From Hamiltosporidium magnivora (lineage: Eukaryota > Microsporidia > Dubosqiidae), in the NCBI GenBank assembly GCA_004325065.1, contig PITI01000142.1, forward strand, positions 1 through 19,336: a stretch of DNA of 19,336 nucleotides, read 5' to 3'. A program made the translations under genes and the position numbers. Below are positions 1 to 10,104 of this stretch, piece after piece (the first letter of the stretch is position 1; each line of letters opens with the position of its first letter). The notes under the pieces were generated by a model. The model worked only from the letters and a program-made list of their open reading frames with translations, was not told where the DNA came from and searched no databases.

Positions 1-70
1 TCCCTCCTCTTTCATATTTCAATACTCATTATAATATTTAAAAAAAATAATTTTCTATTGAAGTATCATT

Positions 71-177
71 TATATAATTGAAGAATGTACCAACGACGAC
101 TCTCCTCGAAACGTTTGATTGATTAATCAATTATATAATTCAGTAATATCCCGACCACGACTCACCTCATAATGTTA
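71..177. repeat. two diverged copies of a 61-bp direct repeat
   Basis: Copy 1 starts at 71 and copy 2 at 132. Both begin TATATAATT and share a core close to ACGACTCNCCTC. By eye about 34 of 46 aligned positions agree, so the duplication is old. A perfect 14-bp palindrome, ATTGATTAATCAAT (118-131), separates the two copies. This could be an old tandem duplication or part of a decayed mobile element; nothing shows a function. Confidence 0.5.
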
Positions 178-1156
178 TACTAGTTAAAATAATATAAGGC
201 ACCAATAAGAGTGAGCCAATGAAGATATGTCGCTTTCTATTTGTTCATAAATCTTACGCAACCAATTAAGTGAAGTAGAAGTGAACATAAAACAATTTGA
301 AAGATTCTATTGGTTCAAAAAAACATTTGAAATAAACATTGTAAAAATCCTTTCTAGACTGTATATTAATAGGAAGGAAAAACAAATAAATATATTTTGT
401 TTCATTTTTCTTTAGTGTTCTGTTTAAAAAATAAAATCACATGGTTAAGATTTATTTTTCAAAAATTTACAGTTACATAAAAAATTTTATGATACAAATG
501 ATGTTTTTTTGCGGTTCTTCTGTGCAATTTATTTATATTCTCAATAATAATTGCATAACACAAATATTACCTGAATAGCTTGCTAGAACTTTAGATTTGA
601 TTAAATCAAAAGATTTTTAATAAGAATGACTAAGAATTTATACAATAAATATAATAGATACTACAGCATATGGTTAAAAGAACAGTGCTTTCAGATAAAG
701 AAAATTCAATCTTTGGATAAATTTCTTTGAGAAAAAAGACAGAATTGAATAGAAATAAGTGGAAAGTGAACAGGCTAAACATAAAATGCCGAGCTGAAGC
801 TCTGAAAAATTGAAAGTAAATAAAATAGAAGGAGGAGAATATGCTGATTAAATAATATTCTAAATTTTGTTAAGGTAACGCTTAAGAGCGGCAAATAATC
901 CAAAAATGAAAGACTAAAAAATATGCAAAGAACAAACTAGGTGAGCGTATAAAAATTTAATTGAAAATTGTAAGAACTATAGCCCAACTAGTGCCGTTAA
1001 GGATTATTTTCTGAATTTTTTTTCTTAGGAATGTAAAAAAAGTTCGTTTCTACGAGCTTCACGTCTAGTATAATATATAAGAAAAGAAAAAAATACAAAT
1101 TAGTTTTTAAAATGATGATAAACGTATTTCAATTATCTTTAAATGAATATAAAATA

Positions 1157-1218
1157 GTAGTGATGTGTGGTTGGAATGTGTTGTATTAAATAATAACACT
1201 TCAACCAGACCCCACTAC
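1157..1218. repeat. imperfect inverted repeat (hairpin)
   Basis: The left arm (1157-1182) and right arm (1195-1218) are imperfect reverse complements around a 12-base AT-rich loop. The inner part pairs GGTTGGAATGTGTT with AACACTTCAACC, with two single-base bulges. The outer part pairs GTAGTG with CACTAC across a few mismatches. The arms are more G/C-rich than the surroundings. It could be the core of a miniature inverted-repeat transposon or a structured transcript end. No flanking target-site duplication was obvious. Confidence 0.5.
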
Positions 1219-1722
1219 GAAGAAAAGATTTTTGTGGATTTTATTGATAAAAACTGGAATAAAATAGATTAATTGTGGTTTATAATAACCCCCATGTCCA
1301 ATAGAATCCCCGGTTATTTCCTATAAATTTTTATGTTGATAACACCCTTTATTTTTTTGATATAGCCGTTTAATTCTATGCCCTTATAACCTAGTATTCC
1401 CAAATTCCAATACATTTTCTTAGTTTGGTTTCCTTTCCAGTATTTATTATCCATCCTTTCTTAACATTTCTTGTGTGTAAACAATAGGATTTGTTAATTA
1501 TGAATAGAATATTCAATAAAATTCATATTTTTTTTTTCAGTTCTTTTTTCGTTTTTTTCAGTTTTTTGCATTTGTTAGTATTTGTAAAGCAAAATTTCGT
1601 TGTAAAATTTGATACAGACACTAACAACATAACATTGTATATAAATTTATTTAATGCTTTCATATTATTTGTTTTTTTTCCAAGTATTCAGTTTATATAT
1701 ATAAAAGTATAATGTAACCAAA

Positions 1723-2601
1723 ATGCCAAAGATTTTAAGTTGTAAAAATATGCAAGAAAAGGAAATTCTTACTGCATATTTAAAAACCAGTTAGTATCCA
1801 GCTGAGTATTCTAAAAAAGAAAAGATGTTGTTGAGGCAGTAGGCAGAACATTTTACTTTGCTCGAAGATGACATTTGTTTTAAAAGACGCGATCATCTAA
1901 GATGAGCCGTTTTTTGAATTTGAAACTGATTTGATTGAACCAATTATACAAACAGAGCATGTTGTTACACACATCGGAGTAAATAAAATGATGGCTTTAA
2001 TTGTACAAAAATACTATGGGATTACCAATACATACATAAAAGAGTATGTAAAAGACCATGAAGCATGTAGTGGATTTAATTCTTTAAAAACAATTCAGCC
2101 AATATATATAAACCATATTACCAAAAAATATGCTCTTTTTATGATGGATTGTATAGATCACAGGAGATACAGGGATTAAAATGATTTTAAGCTAAATTCT
2201 TAATGGAATCGATACACGCACAAAACATCCTAGTAGCTTTAACAGGATTAATAAAACTTCAGAATTGGTAAAAGATTCAGTAAAATTTTTATTGACCACT
2301 TTGGTATTCCAGTGGCAATACAATCCGATAACGTCCGAGAGTTTAAAAATGCACCACTCGAAACATTTTTAAGTGAATCATATCAAGGTAATATACAGAA
2401 GACCATGCAATATTAAAAGCACAATGTCAAGTCGAATGTAAATCCACCATAAAAAGATGGCTAGCAACGAAACTGCATGAAACTGGTAGAATAAGATTGA
2501 TTAAGGCACTCAAAAATGTTTTTTATGCCCATAACAAAACAGACAAGGTGGAACAAAAAAATTTCTATTTATGCTTTTCTTCAGATAAACAGTTTAAATA
2601 A
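1723..2601 (+). pseudogene. decayed DDE integrase of a Ty3/Ginger (KRBA2-like) transposon
   Basis: This is a relic of a retroviral-type integrase, which inserts element DNA into chromosomes. Four parts can be read in order across frame changes. An N-terminal piece starts at the ATG at 1723 (MPKILSCKNMQEKE...) and contains in-frame stops. The zinc-binding region lies in a frame open from 1931 to 2179, with H-x3-H (His at 1958 and 1970) followed by H-x2-C. The core domain's first catalytic Asp is in MMDCID (codon 2147), and the second is in IQSDN (codon 2327), after a frameshift. The QVE glutamate (codon 2434) comes after another frameshift, in a frame open to a TAA near 2601 that continues with IKRWLATKLHETG. 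The D-to-E distance is about 35 residues, as in D,D-35-E integrases. The first zinc-binding Cys is replaced by His. Relatives annotated KRAB-A domain-containing protein 2 or SCAN domain-containing protein 3 are, as I remember, common in gene-sparse microsporidia. No reverse transcriptase or terminal repeats were found alongside it. The gene is dead: it has at least two frameshifts and several stops. Confidence 0.85.
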
Positions 2602-2617
2602 TTTCTTGTATGAAGCA

Positions 2618-2799
2618 TAAAAACTGAGAACGAAACTGGTGCAATAGTGCCTATTATTCAATTAAATTCCGGTATGGTTATATTTAAAAAACTTGCTGAG
2701 AACACACAATGGAGCCCAGAGATTGCCTCATATATGTATCAAGACTTTAATGAACCAATAGCACTAAAAATACTTCAATATCTGCGAATATCATAAGCG
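2618..2799 (+). other. open segment without a start, possible tail of the integrase relic
   Basis: This frame is open for about 60 codons with no ATG near its beginning and ends at a TAA after ...ILQYLRIS. Its composition (for example TGAIVPIIQLNSGMV and ENTQWSPEIASYMYQ) looks more like protein than random AT-rich sequence. A short open piece in another frame follows directly (...DSKIVAELAYNFKFLEKGL). The two could be frameshifted parts of one lost protein, either the C-terminal region of the upstream integrase element or an unrelated pseudogene. I do not recognise the family. Confidence 0.3.
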
Positions 2800-2829
2800 A
2801 TAGTAAAATTGTAGCCGAACTTGCTTATA

Positions 2830-5090
2830 ATTTTAAATTTTTAGAGAAAGGCTTGTAATAAGCAAAATTTCAAGTAGCATCTCGATAGATTTTTTGAGTG
2901 TGATAGTCTTAATAAAAAAGACCTAGACATGAAAAGAAATGGGACTATCAGGCTAATTTTTCAAAGATTCGGTTTTTAAATTTATAAATATTTTGATGAA
3001 CACCATTATAAGAGAATAACTACGAAGGAACACAGGAACGGGTTTCAAGGGTGTAATGAAACGATTAAATGCATTATATTTTACTTTGCTACTATAATGA
3101 TGTTTTTTTTATTTGTTTAAATGCTAACACATTCATATTTAATCCTGTCAAAAATTTTAAAGAATTGGTTTTAAAGCAAATTAAACTTAAGAAGTCTAAA
3201 AGTTTTTGAATTGAAACCCTTTAAAGTTATAACTAAGCATTTACTTTTTAAAATATCATGAGGTTTGATGTAATATTTAGAAAATAGCAGGGGTTCTATT
3301 GAAAATGAAGAGATATTGATCTGTGAATTTTTTTTAAATCATTTACAACTATAAATATTTTTTTACAGCCTAATTTATTTATTTTTTTATTGTAAAATTT
3401 ATACAAATCTTTTTAATTTCTATTGTTTTAGATTTTATATCCTTTCGAATAGAAAGTGAGATTGTTTTCAAAACCGTCTTTGTCAAAAAAGTGGAGGAAA
3501 GATAACCATACGGAAAACCATCTGCTTCGAAATGAGTGTTTAAAAACCATTGCAGTAATTGCTGTAGAATATAAACCACAATGGATCTATAGGCCGATCC
3601 CCTGATCCTGATTTATAACTGATTAATGGAAAAAAATGGTAAAAATTCATTTTTTCATTCCTGACACCGAGAACTTTAAGAAGAACAGAATATGTAAGTA
3701 CTTTTTTCAAAAATATAAAAGTGTTTTCTACATATTTGGTTTAAATATGAAGGTTTTAAAGATTGTAATATTAAAAGTATGAATGAGTCTCAAAAATGAC
3801 ATAATGAATAGACTTTATATATTACATAATGAGTTAGGTTTTGAAAGATGAAAAAATTTTAAGTCCTTATTGTTTAATGAGTATGATAGAAATAAATATT
3901 CAGTTGTAATTGATCATTCTGTCGTTTTATTCTCATTTTTATATGGTTGTATGCTTTTCAGCTATAACATTGAATTTTTAGTCTTTATAGTAGAAGTCCA
4001 GACCGAATATTAGGCAAGCGATTTTTAAATATTTCTAATACTCTAATGGTTTTTATATATCTAACATGTTTGACATTGAATTATTTTCATTTGGTTCTGT
4101 TTATTAATTTTATTCGATCTTGAAAAATTAAGATTAAAACATTTCTTTTCCCCAAATCTATTGATGTAAATATAATCAAAACGTAGCTAAAAACTGAAAT
4201 CTAAGGGAATAATTTTTTCTAAAGCGCGTGTATGTCTCGAACCATACCCTTTTGTCTATTCTGCAGACATAATTAGTTTATTTAATTTGCGAATTGTAAA
4301 ACCATTTTAAATCGCTTTGTACAAACTGATAGATGTCTTTTTAAAAATGAATCTGAACCTAATTTTTGTAAGTGGAATTTTTATTTACATTTATTATATT
4401 AGCACTGGTTGTACAGAGTATTTTAGTGTTCAAATACACGTCATAATTCTTATCTAAAAAAGAGTTTATCTTGTTATTTTTATGAAAAATAAATGATCGA
4501 TTTTAACTGGATAATATAATATTTTATTGAAGACATATTCAGAATTATTTGCGTACCTTTGTATTTTTCGTTCAAATATTCTTATTGTATCTCAAAGCAT
4601 CTTCACAAATGTCTATTTTATTATATTGTTGTTAATGTTGATAGATCAAGGTACATACATAATCAAGTCTAATATTATTTTACTGCTGTGTTGTAAAAAG
4701 CTTTTCGTTTTCTATTTTATGCTTTGATTAGAATTTAAAATATATTTGATATCTAAATCTCAGCTGTTTGGTTTAACTCACTTAAACGTACAAACTATGT
4801 TTTCAATTATTGTTTCTACAATTATTTGAATAAAAACGAATTTAATTTTCTGTTTTTCAACTTCTATTCTTAACTTATTTGTACAACACGTTCAAATTTT
4901 TTTTTTGTAAAAATCTTAATAAATAAATATAAGTTTAAAGTAGTACATTTCATCATAAATGAGTCAAATTCGTAAACTTTTTTAAATTTTAGCATTTCAG
5001 ACTATTCAAGATGTTTATATCATAAAACGAAAGAAATTGTTTTTTCTTATAATTTTTATTTAATATAATCTTTTTTAAGGTCAATTAAAA
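2830..5090. other. gene-poor AT-rich stretch
   Basis: Nothing assignable was found. Open frames of about 66 codons occur at 3379-3579 (minus) and 4527-4727 (plus). By a rough estimate, runs of this length arise several times by chance at this base composition and window size. The sequence near 3585-3620 (GGATCTATAGGCCGATCC) is an isolated G/C-richer patch with partial dyad symmetry. Confidence 0.55.
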
Positions 5091-5321
5091 ATGACATTTT
5101 TTTTACTAATTATAGTTAATATGTACAATCATATTAATTTATACTTTTTAAGATATAACAATTTAATAGATATTGCTTCAAATTTAGACAGTAAAAATAT
5201 TTGGATAGAAGAGCCTAGTATTATTAGTTGCCACAAATTGAATTTAGGAGTACATTTCAATAAAAATTTTATATTTATACTACACTTTGCGCTTTTAATT
5301 TTACAATTAAAGATAAATTAA
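5091..5321 (+). CDS. possible small secreted or membrane protein, unknown
   Basis: This 76-codon ORF lies 51 bases upstream of the 320-codon ORF, on the same strand and in the same frame, separated from it by three in-frame stops. The protein starts MTFFLLIIVNMYNH, a leader-like hydrophobic N-terminus. It ends in a second hydrophobic stretch (FIFILHFALLILQ, about residues 60-72), with a more polar middle (LDSKNIWIEEPSIISCHKL). Its length is borderline for chance at this A+T content. The main support is position and strand next to a solid ORF and the leader. It could be a truncated relative of its neighbour, a separate small gene or chance. No family is recognised, and there is no C-rich motif before the ATG. 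Confidence 0.35.
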   Translation: MTFFLLIIVNMYNHINLYFLRYNNLIDIASNLDSKNIWIEEPSIISCHKLNLGVHFNKNFIFILHFALLILQLKIN

Positions 5322-5372
5322 TTTTTAATTTATCAAGTAAAAAATATAAATTAGAAAAAGAAAATCTAAAAA

Positions 5373-6335
5373 ATGAAAATATATTTTATTATTCTTATAT
5401 TGGAACACATACATGGAACTTTTTTAATAAATAAAGAAATTCAAAAGCAAAAAATAATAAATAAATGTACTGCAAGCATAATGAAAGACTATAGAAGAAA
5501 CTTTTTTGCATCTAATATATCATTCAATCTTATATTTAATTGTTGTGATACTCAAGTGGAAAAACTACAAAAAGAAATTATTATAAAGTATTTTGAATAT
5601 TTCCTGGCTGAATTTGCAATAAAATCATCATTTCATTTGAATGATATTATTCAAAAAGTAAAATATGCTCATTCAATCAATATATATAAGAAAAATTTAT
5701 ATTTTATACTAAAAAATTATATATTACAAAATTATCCAAGTTCACTTGTTGCTTCTGAAAAAGCGCTCAAAGATATTTTTGAAAGATCGATACCAACGGT
5801 TAAACTGGAAAAACACATCAAAGATGTCTTAAAAGAAAATTTTGAGTATATCAACGTAAAGAAGGAAACAAGCCCAGAAAGAAAAAAGACTAATTTACAA
5901 AACACACAATTTAAATGTTCATTCTCTTCTTTCATGGAAAATGGTTGTTATTTTAACATTTTGGACTTGGATTTTCAACTTGATAGAAATATTTATATTA
6001 AAAATTTCTATTTCGATAAGAAATCTGAAATGTATAAAATTAAAGATTTGATAAGACAAACATCTTTTTTATTTTGTATGGATACGAGCCTGATACAAGC
6101 ATATAGTCACATATATTTTAAATGTAATTTTACATTTTTTCGTATAAGAATCTATTCGGTCTCATCTAAAAATAATTATAAAGAAATGTTGAAGCCAGAT
6201 TTAACTCAATTTAAAATATTTAAAAAAATACTTAGTAACGTATATGAAAGGATGGTTAAAGATTTCTTCAGTGAAAACTCTAAGTTTAATCAGGGTTTAA
6301 TGAGTATTTCATTGAATTTTTTCCAAGGCGTTTAA
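5373..6335 (+). CDS. hypothetical protein with N-terminal signal peptide, probably secreted
   Basis: This 320-codon ORF is far longer than expected by chance here, so it is very likely a real gene. I do not recognise the family. Residues 1-18 (MKIYFIILILEHIHGTFL) look like a signal peptide: one Lys, a hydrophobic core, then a small-residue region around HGT. The rest has no clear membrane segment and is Lys- and Phe-rich with helical stretches, for example residues 61-85 and 128-160. It has seven cysteines at 32, 57, 58, 182, 192, 235 and 251, which suits an extracellular, disulphide-bonded protein. A basic linker (about residues 160-175, KKETSPERKK) may divide it into two halves. The ATG at 5373 is the first in the frame and gives the leader directly. 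The upstream context is A-rich with no CCC-like motif, unlike the coatomer gene. An AATAAA follows four bases after the stop. A secreted, parasite-specific role is an inference from the leader and the lack of recognisable homology. Confidence 0.75.
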   Translation: MKIYFIILILEHIHGTFLINKEIQKQKIINKCTASIMKDYRRNFFASNISFNLIFNCCDTQVEKLQKEIIIKYFEYFLAEFAIKSSFHLNDIIQKVKYAHSINIYKKNLYFILKNYILQNYPSSLVASEKALKDIFERSIPTVKLEKHIKDVLKENFEYINVKKETSPERKKTNLQNTQFKCSFSSFMENGCYFNILDLDFQLDRNIYIKNFYFDKKSEMYKIKDLIRQTSFLFCMDTSLIQAYSHIYFKCNFTFFRIRIYSVSSKNNYKEMLKPDLTQFKIFKKILSNVYERMVKDFFSENSKFNQGLMSISLNFFQGV

Positions 6336-6338
6336 TAT

Positions 6339-6344
6339 AATAAA
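6339..6344 (+). terminator. AATAAA polyadenylation signal
   Basis: A canonical AATAAA begins four bases after the TAA of the 320-codon ORF. Very short 3' untranslated regions are usual in microsporidia, so this is a plausible signal for that gene. The hexamer is also common by chance in AT-rich DNA. Confidence 0.45.
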
Positions 6345-8630
6345 GTTATTTAATCTTTATATTTTTCTATGATTAAACATTGTCTTTGTTATTTTAAGTC
6401 ATGATAAACATATTTGATCCTATTCATAAATAAATTTAATGGCTTCTTTATATATAACCATAAATAAAATAATTTCCTTTTATTTTCTAGTCAGTTAATC
6501 CATTATGACGTAAGTTATCAATAATTAAGTTATTTCTAATATAATCTTTTCGATTTATAAGGTGTTTTTATTTATTATACTTGATCAATTAAAGATAAAT
6601 GAGATATTTCAAAACAAAATATATTTGAAAGAAATATTTAAAAAGAAAAATTTAGAATATATTGTTATGTCGATCTTAGTATTTATTAATTGCCGAAGTC
6701 TATTTACATTTTAAAGAATTATTTCTTAATAAAAAGACTATTTGTTCATACATTAACATTTATGTATCAATGTATCGTATTTATTACTTCATGTCTTTTT
6801 ACTACAATTATAATTATAAAATACTAAAAGGAAGATAATAAAATACTTTTCAGCTAAATCTAAGATATAAACTTATTCTGCAAGCCCGGGCAATTTCAAC
6901 ACTGTAATTAGTTTAGTATAGGAGTACAGGTTTGGCAACTTGAATTCATTCATACAGGGTCATATCTAACAGAAAAAATTGTTTAGTTAGATGTCTTAAA
7001 TAAGTTTTACCAAAATAAATAAAATTCGAATCTTAAAAACGAAATAAGAGCATGCAAGGAATACATGAAAATGAAGGAGCAGCACTTAGAATGCATATGA
7101 GAATAAAAACCGATGTGAGATGCCATATAATAAGTTCTATTTTAATTTTCAATAGGAAATTTAATAGAAATACTTTTATATGTCCAAAATAAATTCCACT
7201 GAAGTACTTAAAATCATTGAAACAGAAAAATATAGAAATAATATTGATGACTTATAAACTAGATCATATTTTTGAAACCGGTAGATGATGATCTGATGTG
7301 TTATTCCCTGAGATTGAATAAAGCCAAATACAGAATATATACTTTTATAAAGCCTAAAAAACCACCAATTATAAAGGTCAAGATTTATTAGGCAGTACTC
7401 AATGAAAAATAAAACCATTTCTTTAGTCACGAAAGGGGATTTAGGTAAATACTAAAGGCGATTATACCGCCAAAAAAACACTACTAAATGTCATATAATC
7501 AGAAGTAAAAGCCAGACCTCTATATTATATAAATTTTAATATGAAAGAATGTGGTAAGTAACTGAATACAAAAACCTAAAGAAATAAAGTATTGAGAAAA
7601 TGCCTGAATAATAAATATTGGTTCAAAAGAAAAATGTATTAAAATATAATGAGCTTTAAAAACATAAAAAGACGTTAAATGCAGAAATAAAAAGAAAAAT
7701 TGAGCTTCATTATAGTAAATAATTCTAATTAATTAGGGTAACAAATTAGATTTCTTAAACCACAATATATATGGTTTATTTTCGAATTTTATAATATTTT
7801 ACCCCAATTATTTCATTTATTGGAAGTCATATTTGGTTAGTTAGTACATATTAGCATTAACCAAAACTTGATTTTACAGGTTTTAAAAAACATCAAAATA
7901 AGATTTAAAATAACTTTTAGCACTGTTAAAACCAAATAGAATTTTCTTCTTCTATAGCATACATTAATTTTGAAGTTAGCCTTCATATCTTGCCATCTTA
8001 CCCATTAATCACTACAGGTAATTTAATAGAATTTTAAGACGAAAATATCAACATAAATATTGAAATTGACATCATTAAAGCCTTATTCTTTGTTACGAAC
8101 TTTTTATATCTTCCTCAGAATCTTAAAAATTCGATAATATAACAGCTCTGAATAAGTATCAAATCATAATTTTATTATATAATAGGAAACATTTGAAAAT
8201 GGATATAACATTTATTAAATGTATTTTATTTTGTAATTCAGATTGACTTACATTTTTAAATTATTACAAAAAAAATATAATAAGAGAAATGTATAGTATT
8301 ATATATTCATTACTTACTCAAATAACAGTAGAATAATCTATATTTAAAGAAATGTAAAATAAATAGAAAAAAATGAATTAAAATATAAATAAAGACATAA
8401 AACTATATAAATAATGTGTATTTTACTTTTAGGTCGTTAATATATATTTTTTTAATAATAAACTTTTTATTGCTTAGTTTAAATTGAAACGAATGATATC
8501 CAATAGGCTCTACATTAGTCTAAATATCAGCTTAAAAATGTTCTTGCTATGAAATTACTAAGCTTCTTTTGTTTTAGAGCTATTTTTAAAGGTTACTCGC
8601 TAAACAAAAAAAAACTCGGTTCTCTTATAA
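6345..8630. other. gene-poor AT-rich stretch
   Basis: No gene could be supported. An 84-codon minus-strand frame (7176-7430) is open but hydrophobic and unsupported. The plus strand between about 6880 and 7480 is slightly richer in G+C and gives short coding-like pieces in changing frames, which may be old transposon sequence. No motif could be named. Confidence 0.5.
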
Positions 8631-8633
8631 TCA

Positions 8634-9882
8634 TTATGGCGTTCTTTTCATTTTAGGAAGATATTTAGTTATGTGTGCATCTACATCAGTATTGAGCCCA
8701 TCTTTTTGTTTTATTTACACTAAATTTTCAACTATTACTGTGTTGTTCAATTACGAGTCTATGAATAAAGATTCATTGCTAATTAATGGCAAAGAAGATG
8801 GTGTATCTTAAATAACTGTTTACATTATAAATAATTAACCAAAAGAATTATTTGGATTGGCTTCGATTTTAGTTATATTTTTTTCTGATACAATCATGGC
8901 TCAAATCTATCTCTAGATCTTAAAACTCTATCAATAAACCTTCGCCCATTGTATTTGCAGTAATGTTTTTTTTTTATTCAGCTCATTGGATATATATACT
9001 TATTCTTTTGCCGAGAAACTTTTTTGCCTTATTCGCAAAAGCTTATGGTTAGTATAATGACTCACTCAGTTTACTTTCGATGTGCAGATGTCCACCCCTA
9101 AAAAACACTCTTTCCAATATAAAATTTAGGCAATTTTATCCATATATGTATTTGAAAACATATTACCTTTTGAAAAACAAAGTATTTCGGGGCAAATTTT
9201 TTTGTAAAGCAATTTTCAAGCGAATCCGCAACTTTTCTTACAGTATTTGTTGCTTTGGTTCTGCAACATATGTTTTTAGTATATTAATAAAACAAAATCT
9301 ATCGATATATATTATTCGATTCTTCATATATTCGGCGTTACTGAGTTTAATCTGAATGGGTTCACAGTAACTCTCTTCTGTTATAATTCAACAAAGCCCG
9401 AATCTTTTTATAGGGTTAAGATCTTAGCGAGCTTCACATGTATACAGCATAAAGTTTATTTTCTTACGTGTAAACTATATAGTTCTATCGAAATGGGATA
9501 AAATTCATATATTTTCTGCTGATATTTAAATGAATCTTAGCCTTGAATATGGTCTTGGGTGGCATAATATTATCATATTTACTAATTTACTATTCACTTA
9601 ATATTTTGCATACTAATATATCTCCTATTTAGATAAAATAGCTGTGATTTTTCGTAAAATTGTTTGTGGAATATTGTAAAGTGAGATTCAAGTTTACCAC
9701 TTATAAAGGTCTTTTAGTTCTCCTATTTCTGGAGGTTTAATATGTTTTCTCATTTATGCCGGGTATAGTCGAATTAAAACAAATTCTAGTTCTTCATTCC
9801 AATGAATATGTTTTCCGGTCATTAAATATTTAAATCCCCTAAAACAAAACCGCATTAATTTACCTATTTCTGTTTGAGATGG
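8634..9882 (-). pseudogene. broken coding-like segments of an unidentified gene or transposon
   Basis: Read 3' to 5', this stretch holds several open pieces with protein-like composition separated by stops and frame changes. 9882-9694 gives 62 sense codons with a single internal TAA (9754-9756); it contains TEIGKLMRFCFRGFKYL and, after the stop, PPEIGELKDLYKW, so a similar EIG[KE]L motif occurs twice. 9387-9238 gives 49 codons (...EPIQIKLSNAEYMKNRIIYI...). 8750-8634 gives 38 codons with one internal stop (...DGLNTDVDAHITKYLPKMKR). None matches a family I can name. It may be part of a decayed mobile element on the minus strand. The three pieces need not belong to one gene. Confidence 0.3.
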
Positions 9883-9919
9883 CTAACCTGATATACTGTA
9901 ACTTTTAAAAAAGGTAATG

Positions 9920-9928
9920 AATGCTATA
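9920..9928. repeat. target-site duplication, left copy
   Basis: AATGCTATA occurs here and again at 10096-10104, exactly flanking the GC-rich 167-bp insertion. A 9-bp perfect match at both edges is unlikely by chance and is the mark of non-LTR insertion. Confidence 0.6.
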
Positions 9929-10095
9929 TGGTCCTCCAGCTTGGGGTTGGGCGTAGAGCTAACACCCCACCCTTTAAAACCACCTTGTTACGAAACCCGA
10001 AAAATTAAAAGAGCCCACTGAAAAAAGGCTGTAGGCGGGTTTACTGAAAGAGGCTAAGGCTCGTGCAGAGCTGTAGTGCTGAAGATGAATAAATA
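9929..10095 (+). mobile_element. short non-LTR (SINE-like, RTE-related?) insertion
   Basis: This is a 167-bp block with about 48% G+C in a background of roughly 25%, bounded by the 9-bp direct repeat AATGCTATA. It ends in a simple A-rich tail (GATGAATAAATA), as expected for elements copied by target-primed reverse transcription. The 5' half carries GGTCCTCCAGCTTGGGGTTG and a CACCCCACCC block that can fold back on the G-rich run. The 3' half carries an AAACCCG/CGGGTTT pair and GGCTCGTGCAGAGCTGTAG. From memory, both halves resemble conserved untranslated parts of RTE-type LINEs that are widespread in arthropods and cnidarians. There is no coding capacity. It is therefore either a SINE assembled from RTE ends or an internally deleted RTE copy. 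The start may lie a few bases left of the TSD edge if the ATGCTATATGG motif belongs to the element. Origin from an animal host is an inference. Confidence 0.6.
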
Positions 10096-10104
10096 AATGC
10101 TATA
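10096..10104. repeat. target-site duplication, right copy
   Basis: This second perfect copy of AATGCTATA directly follows the A-rich tail of the 167-bp insertion. Confidence 0.6.

Larger units (their letters stand above)
1..1490. other. gene-poor AT-rich stretch
   Basis: No reading frame of convincing length or composition is present on either strand. Two structures stand out and are listed separately: a diverged direct repeat at 71-177 and an imperfect inverted repeat at 1157-1218. From about 1280 to 1450 the plus strand is noticeably C-rich (runs such as CCCCC and CCCC), but neither strand gives a frame I can recognise. Around 700-830 the plus strand gives short coding-like pieces broken by stops, possibly more transposon debris, but I could not assign them. 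Confidence 0.6.

Noticed and set aside
1491..1712. Open frame of about 70 codons with two hydrophobic stretches (ATG at 1500).
   Set aside because: The composition is almost entirely Phe/Ile/Leu/Val from T-rich DNA, the length is within chance expectation, and there is no start signal or homology. It might still be a small membrane protein, but I cannot support it.
7176..7430. 84-codon minus-strand frame.
   Set aside because: Hydrophobic, no motif, no start context, and near chance length. The opposite strand shows equally plausible coding-like pieces.
9080..9355. 91-codon plus-strand frame.
   Set aside because: The minus strand of the same interval carries more protein-like segments, and the plus-strand product is a K/F/I-rich peptide without a domain.
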